Shown here: positions 57,992-64,000 of the stretch, piece after piece
Numbering within the stretch: the stretch's first letter is position 1
Layout: every line of letters begins with the position of its first letter
Origin: Lenzites betulinus
Lineage: Eukaryota; Basidiomycota; Agaricomycetes; Polyporales; Polyporaceae
Length of the DNA stretch: 64,000 bases
NCBI GenBank assembly: GCA_022264855.1
Contig: JABYQU010000032.1
Span: 248,001 to 312,000 of the forward strand
Direction of reading: 5' to 3'
Notes under the pieces: generated by a model
The model's database searches: none
What the model was told of the DNA's origin: nothing
Seen by the model: the letters and a program-made list of their open reading frames with translations, nothing else
Translations under genes and position numbers: made by a program

Positions 57992-59796
57992 ATGGCCCAG
58001 CCGAGTTCGACATCGTCGGCGAGTCTGGACGATGTGCCGGCCGTCGCTTCGATCACCCTTCTCCTCTCCCCTACTGGTCTCGACAGCCTCAAAAATGCGA
58101 TGACCGCGTTGGGGATGTCGGCATTCTTCTATTCGGAAACTGACACAAGCAGTATGCTTTCCAACATTGTGTCTGCTATCGTCCAAACAGGCACCTGTGG
58201 TAAGAGCGCATCATTAAATTACCGTCCGAGATCCCAGCTGAAGTATTTCACGCACAGCGGCATTCACGATCTTGGTGGTTGTATCGCTTACCGTCTTGAT
58301 GTATGTCGTTTGCCATTTATCATACGCGACAACTAATGAGTCTAACAGCAGTCGCCGCGGCCTTCGACAGGGATCCACCCAGATTCTCTCCCTAGCCTTG
58401 CTTCTCCTATGGTCTTCCAACATCTTATGTTGGGTCATCGTTCTACAGACACTTTTCACCCTCATCGGCAGCTTCGACAGATTCTCAACCCAACTCGTGA
58501 CCCAGTACCTCGACACACCGACGTGCTTCCTCACATCTCTCGACACTGGCCCGCCCTACTTTTATGCCCCCGAGCTGCAAAACTGCACCCTACATAGCCT
58601 TCAGGGAGTCGATGCGCTAGCCGAGTACGCGTATAGCAATACCGCGAGGATAATGCAGCTGTGCGTACCGACGGTGGTGTTGACTGTCAATGTAGGTATT
58701 CAACGTGCCTGTTCCTGTATTGGTCCGCTTTGACTTGTCGCCCCGTGCGCTTGTAGATTCTGATAGGGGACGCTATTGTGTGGTGGAGAGTGCTCGCTCT
58801 CTGGCCGGAGAATCATCGACTCCGATGGCTTGCGCTTCTCCTCCTCGCATCCACATTTGGTAAGCCATGGCTTCCACATCTTGAGAAGATGAGCTGAGTA
58901 CAAGAATATATCAGCCATGGGAATCGCGGATGCGCAAAGCTCGTGTCGAAAGGTTCCTACCCTCACTGGGAATTTATACTTGGAAGATGCATACGGCACT
59001 GCGGCTACTGTGCTGTCTCTTACGACGAATCTCGTAACGACATGTCTGATTGGTTACAAGGCGTGGTATGTTCATAAGACTGAAGAGCATGCATCGGGGA
59101 GATTCCTCATCCACGTACAGGCAGCATAAACAGTTCATCAAGCATACACTGAAAGGGCTTTCCTGTCGCACTCAAGTCCAACGTATCATGGCCGTGTTGG
59201 TGGAGTCCGGAGCAATCTACTGTATCATATGGGTTCGTACACGCCTTGCGGATTCACTCACACTACGTCCGGAACACCTCTCATGCCGCCCTTCATAGCT
59301 TCTCGTGTTGGGATACGAGATATTTCAATACGCGACACCCATAGCCAGTGCGCATTCAGTGCCCTCCGAGGCCGCGACACGCTTCAGCAATGGCTATGGC
59401 TATTTTTTATCTGGGTGCCTCAACCCCTTGATAGTGAGCGCCTTCCTTTGGAAGATCATACTTGATATTCTGACGCATCTCGGCAAGGGGATGTATCCGA
59501 CATTAGTGATCCTGCTGGTCGCCCTCAGAAAGTCCCCGAGCGACACTGTCTTCTCGTTTCAGGACAGCAGTATACCAACGACTCTCCGACTATCGTTTGC
59601 ACCCCAAGGGAGCGCGGGAACCGCGCTCGTCAATGGGTCTTTCTCCAACGTACGCCCGGACGGAAGACATGCTTGGGAACCGAAGATCGACACCGCGACG
59701 GAGAGTACTGCCGTTGTAGGGACTTCAAACGATACTTCCTGGAACGAGAGTAATATATCGGGTTCCCCGTTGGGATTCAAGACCAGCTCATGCTGA
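57992..59796 (+). CDS. Fungal 7TM membrane protein of unknown function
   Basis: Serpentine membrane protein of a type common in agaricomycetes. The start ATG at 57992 gives MAQPSSTSSASLDDVPAVAS. Splicing over about 58200-58256 gives a helix AAFTILVVVSLTVLMYVVCH. Then come LLLLWSSNILCWVIVLQTLF, a long loop with paired cysteines (TPTCFLTS, LQNCTLHS), IMQLCVPTVVLTVN joined to ILIGDAIVWWRVLALWPENH, a helix LALLLLASTF, TTNLVTTCLIGYKAW, and VQRIMAVLVESGAIYCIIW. A last helix with MYPTLVILLVALRKSPSD is followed by a Ser/Thr-rich cytosolic tail ending SPLGFKTSSC. The IGDAIVWWR and YKAW blocks recall the DUF6533/6534-like receptor-type families, but it is a separate group. Role unknown; signalling is speculation. 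Confidence 0.78.
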
Positions 59797-59968
59797 CACG
59801 GAGCTGGATACACATACACGATCGCCGGGAGCGCGCCCCTGGAGTCGTAAAGATTACATACAGTAAGTTGCCACCATCTTCTACCAACTAAATATGCAAC
59901 CACCAACATTAGGTGTGCCCTAGAACACAATATATAACAGCATACACCAAACGCGCGCCTCGAATCCG

Positions 59969-62900
59969 TTAGAGAGCAGTAGACATGAGCGCCGCGTCGA
60001 GCATAGGCGGCACAGGCGGCACAGCAGGGTCCGGGTTGTTTCCTGCGCCCGAGACACTGCGTGCAGCAGGCGCCACTTGGCGTTTGCGGCGGTAATGCAT
60101 AACAAGTTCCGAGGATTGACGCCACACAAACTGGCGCACGGTCGCGAGAGTAGCGTCCAGCGGGAGAACGACGTCGTTGCACAGAATCTCGTATTGGTCC
60201 TCCGCGCGCGGACGTGGCTCTGCGTGCTCCCCGCGCGTTCGGGTTGAGGACATCGAACGCGCGTCGAACGAGGACCGCGGTGTCGCTGCTGCGGACACGG
60301 ATGCGGTTGCGGAGTTCCCGGGGGAGTGCGTGCCTGCTGCAAGGCGGTCGAGCTTGTCTTGGACCTGTGCAGAACGGATAAGATGTGCTTCGCAGGAAAG
60401 CACGGAAGACGTACGTGGTTTGTGAGCTTGCGCACTCGCAGGAATCGGCTGGCGGTGAGCTTTGACTGAGCCCTATGCGTCGAGTGTGTCAGTGAGGTGA
60501 AGACACATCATAACGATATGCTGGAATACGTACGTGTTGAGAAGCTCGGGGAGCTGCTCCCCGTCAGATTCCTTGTACGGCAGGAGTACGAAGCTGATCT
60601 TCGTAATCGGGATCGTAGGAATCTTGTTCTGTAACAGACACTCGAGCAGCCACATTGGCATCACTTCCTCCAGCAGCCGAGCATCGGTCCCGGTGGACGA
60701 CAGGCTTCCTCTATATAGCGTGACCCAGCCTGAAGGAGCCTCTTCAGAGATATTGATGGACGTTTGGAGTGGGAGTGGCAGCACGGGGGCTTCGCTCGAA
60801 GGAGGAGGCGTAATCGGCCCCGAGAGAAGTATCTGCGCCGGCGTCTTGATGGCGGGCGTCGTGATAGCCTCCTGTGGCCCAAGGTCAGTACGTCTACACG
60901 GAGACACCATGTAAACGGCTCACTACTCACAGTAGAAGCTGCCCCAGCGGACACCGAAGTAAGAGTTCCGCCCGGAGTTACCGTGCCGGCGCTCTCACTT
61001 GCCGCACGCTTTGAACTCTTCCCGAATGCCTTCAGTCGACCCATGATAGTCCCCATGGTGGGAGTACTTGGCGACTGAATAGTACCGGCGGCATCCGGCA
61101 CGGATGGGGTCTTCCCTCCCCACCCCGAGAAATCGTCCGGAGTTGGTGCACCACCTGATGTGGAAACGGAGCCTCGCCTCGTACGTATGGAGAAATAGTC
61201 GCTATGGCCTGCAGGCGGAAAAGATGACGGAGGCACGGAGGGAGTAGAAATTGCATCTGATTTATGCGCGTTTGTACTGCTGCGTGGCATGGGCGTCGCG
61301 TCGGCGGTGCTGGGTGATTGTGGGATAGGTGAAAGTGTCGAGTCATGTATACCCCCGTGCAACGGGATCATAGGCGTCATAAGAGGAGAAGAACGAGGAG
61401 CAGGGGATATTGAGGGGGATACCGCCGGGAGCATGTTGGGGGCGAGGATGACAGTACCACTCCTTGGACCAGGCGTGCTCGATGACGCGCTTCTAGCAGA
61501 GACGTCCGAGGAGGTGCGACTGCGCCCTGTGCTGGTGGGTGCACCAATGTCAATATGCGTCGGAGCGCTCCCTCGTTGTAACCGGTGTTGCGCCACGTCG
61601 TGAGAGGTGTGTTCTCGTGCACGACGAGATGCTTGTCGCTGCTCTTCACGTACGAAGCCCTGGAATAGATTGCGTAGGATCCACTTGCCAATGTTCACTG
61701 TGTGTCATTAGAGCAAGCATCACAGAGCGACAAGATGGACCTACATCGGGCCTCCTCGCTGAACTGACGATCAGGACCATACCCGGCCTCATCCGCGTAT
61801 ATCTCGGACTCGAAGCATCTTTCGTTCAAGTGCACCGTTAGCACGCCGGTCTTGGTATCCAACGACGACCACGATGCAACGACCGCCTCGCCCTCGATCC
61901 GTTCCCGGACGATCTCCAGCGTCTCCCGTGGACTCCGCTGCTTCTCGTTGCCGCTCTCGCTACCGTTTGCAAAACTCGCGTCGCTGCCGTTGAAACTCGC
62001 AGCGGCGATGTCTTCGCTCGGAAATCTGCCCAGACACGCGCCTCGCACGACGTTCCATACCGCGACCTCGCCGGCAGTGTCGACCGTGAGCGCATGAACA
62101 CGGTCGTTGAGTATCATGCAGCGCACGAGGCCGTGGTCACCGCTGATGACCTCGTCGGGGTCTTGCTCCAGCGGCACCGCGTCCGCCGCGACTTCACGCT
62201 CGTCGAAAGCTGCGCGCGGCCGCGGAAACGCATGCACCGTCTGGCTCTCCTCTCCGAAGCGCGTCCGTGAGTGGATTGTCTCGCTCCGCATCGGGCTAGG
62301 ACTGCGCAGTGCGGCCTGGGTGGCCGCGGCCGCGGGCTGTACTAGTCCGGAGGGTAACGGTGAACGTACCATGCGGGGCACGCTCAAGACGGAGGCCGCA
62401 GAATACAGGGTGGCGATTTCTGGATCCGGGCCCCGCATCGAGCGAGCGCTGAGTCCGAACCCGGAATCGTTGGGCGAGGTCAAGCGTACGAGACTGTCGA
62501 AGGGGATGCCATACCACGTCTCCTCACCTTCGCGCTCGGGATCAATGTCGAGATCGAGATTGGGCAGCCCACCGCCGGCCGCAGAGGCAGTGGAGGGCGT
62601 CAGCGAGGCACGATGCGATTTCGATAGCTGGGGGCTGTTGCTCCTGGAGTACTCATATGTCAGGGAGGGCGAGCCTGCGGGCGACTTCGCGCGTGTGCTG
62701 GGGAAGTCAAACGAGTTCCGTTTCGACGAGCGAGACGTATAGTAGTCGTGCGCGCCGTCCAGGGGTGGCGGGGAATAGACCGGGCTGTCCATGGCCCCCT
62801 CTGCGCTGAGGGCTGCGGCTCTGACAGCCCTCCTCGCCGGTAGTCGCCAGCGCTTCACACTCGAGCTGCCGGACGCGGTCCAAAGCAGGTTGTCGTCCAT

Positions 62901-64000
62901 GACGACAATCTTGTTGATGCCCTCAGCACCAGACGAGCCAGTCTGATCCCTACCCGAGTCCTGGCAGACGACGATACATTCGCCTTCTGATACGTCTGCA
63001 CAGCCTTCGACATCAACCTTGCACACCAAGCCAGAGCGATCACCAGAGTAGAAGACCTCGAGCGCAGGATGAGATGACGACAGCGACCAGACAGAGTCAG
63101 TGTGGTGTGTGAATGTGTGCAAGCAGCGCTGAGAGGAAAGCGACCAGAGCTTGATGGAGGCTGCGGAGACATTAGCATTGCATCAAAAAAAAGCTGCTTG
63201 GCCTACCGTCAGCAGAGCCTGTGAGTAGCTACAATAGGGTCAGCAACACAATTTGAATCACACGGCGAGAGACTGACATATTTCCCGTCGTCCGATATCA
63301 GAATTGCACGAATGTTGTCGGTGTGGCCGACAAGCTTGGCTATTCGTTTACCTGACCGTGGGTCCCACATCCGGATGACACGCTCTGGGGATCCCGAGGC
63401 TATCACAGAGCCGTACGGGTCGGTTGCCAAAGCGTAGATCGACGCCTTTGGACCTGCAGCTTCTGGTGGGTGCAACGTGATGAGCGGGTCAGTCTTGGCG
63501 GACGCTGTAGCCAAGTCCCAGAGCTTGATGGTGCGGTCGAACGACCCCGACGCGAACCACTGTTGTTCACGGCTATACAATGTAAGCCAGACGAGGGCAT
63601 GCCACCGACCGGACTCACCAGTAGCTCAAGCAGCGGACATAATCTGTATGTGCACCGATAATAGTGGGCTCGTGGAGGGGAGCGTTGTGGCTATGGGAGT
63701 GGGGCGACCACGCTTTGATCGTTCCGTCTGAGGAGGCTGATACAACTATACAAGGGTCAGTGGATACCTTTGCGTATATACGTCCGTGTAAACCCACGGG
63801 TTTGGTTATAGTTGCACAGTAGTATATCATTGACCCAGTCCGAGTGCATCTGCACTGCTTGGCGAAAGTGTGTTGTTGGCGGGTGGGCCTGCCCGAATCT
63901 GTCAGAATGTCAGGCCCCTCAGGCGGTAAGGTACGTACCTTCGAAGCCTGATAGGCATCCATGTCTGTCTCCCACTGTTCTTCGTACGGTATCGAGGCAT
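59969..64000 (-). CDS. WDR48: WDR48/UAF1-like WD40 protein with DUF3337, 5' end outside
   Basis: WD40 protein homologous to WDR48, which binds and activates USP1/USP12/USP46-type deubiquitinases (Bun107 in fission yeast). Coding sequence is open at the right edge ([17 protein letters not shown]), so the start lies outside. WD repeats follow: [99 protein letters not shown] and [21 protein letters not shown] long disordered Ser/Pro region is interrupted by [20 protein letters not shown]. The C-terminal DUF3337 part includes [35 protein letters not shown] and [15 protein letters not shown]. It ends with a ubiquitin-like-looking segment ([20 protein letters not shown]), stopping at 59969. The architecture matches the family. 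Confidence 0.9.

Noticed and set aside
1..64000. CRISPR arrays, bacterial operons or phage genes
   Set aside because: No regularly spaced repeats and no prokaryotic gene organisation; the DNA is clearly intron-rich and eukaryotic.

Overview
This window looks like nuclear DNA of an agaricomycete fungus (Basidiomycota), most likely Polyporales; the order is inferred. Genes are cut by many 50-75 nt GT-AG introns. The window carries families expanded in that group: DUF6533 and DUF6534 membrane proteins, a kinase-like family, small cysteine-rich secreted proteins, GMC oxidoreductases and a fungal 7TM protein. Alongside them are ordinary eukaryotic housekeeping genes. There are no bacterial-style operons.

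Layout. 1-0.6 kb: acireductone dioxygenase (minus), last exon probably outside. 2.3-6.9 kb: two tandem DUF6533 genes (plus). 9.3-17.7 kb: two DUF6534 genes (plus) flanking a nucleolar GTPase of the Nug1/GNL3 type (minus). 18.3-19.6 kb: 3'(2'),5'-bisphosphate nucleotidase (Hal2/Met22 type, plus). 19.8-29.8 kb: a direct segmental duplication. Each unit holds two kinase-like genes (minus) and one divergent unrecognised gene X (plus). Unit 2 opens with a decayed piece of the nucleotidase, which marks where the copy began. 29.8-40.8 kb: a gene-poor stretch with two tiny secreted proteins, COX7C/Cox8, a tRNA-Thr and one disordered protein. 40.8-44.6 kb: GH16 glucanase, an HNH-domain protein and a third small secreted protein. 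44.9-50.9 kb: a DHA2-type MFS exporter and a GMC oxidoreductase, divergent. 51.2-54.2 kb: a dynamin-like GTPase (minus). 55.9-59.8 kb: an extended SDR reductase and a 7TM protein. 60-64 kb: a WDR48-like protein (minus) running off the right edge.

The housekeeping genes do not form one pathway; they act in methionine salvage, ribosome biogenesis, sulfate assimilation, respiration and deubiquitinase regulation. The accessory genes cluster into multi-pass membrane families, the kinase/X module and secreted or oxidative functions. The most notable observations are the anchored duplication of the kinase-kinase-X module and two predicted 2-nt microexons. The microexons sit at identical positions in both DUF6533 paralogues, and one of them restores the same amino acids in both through different codons.
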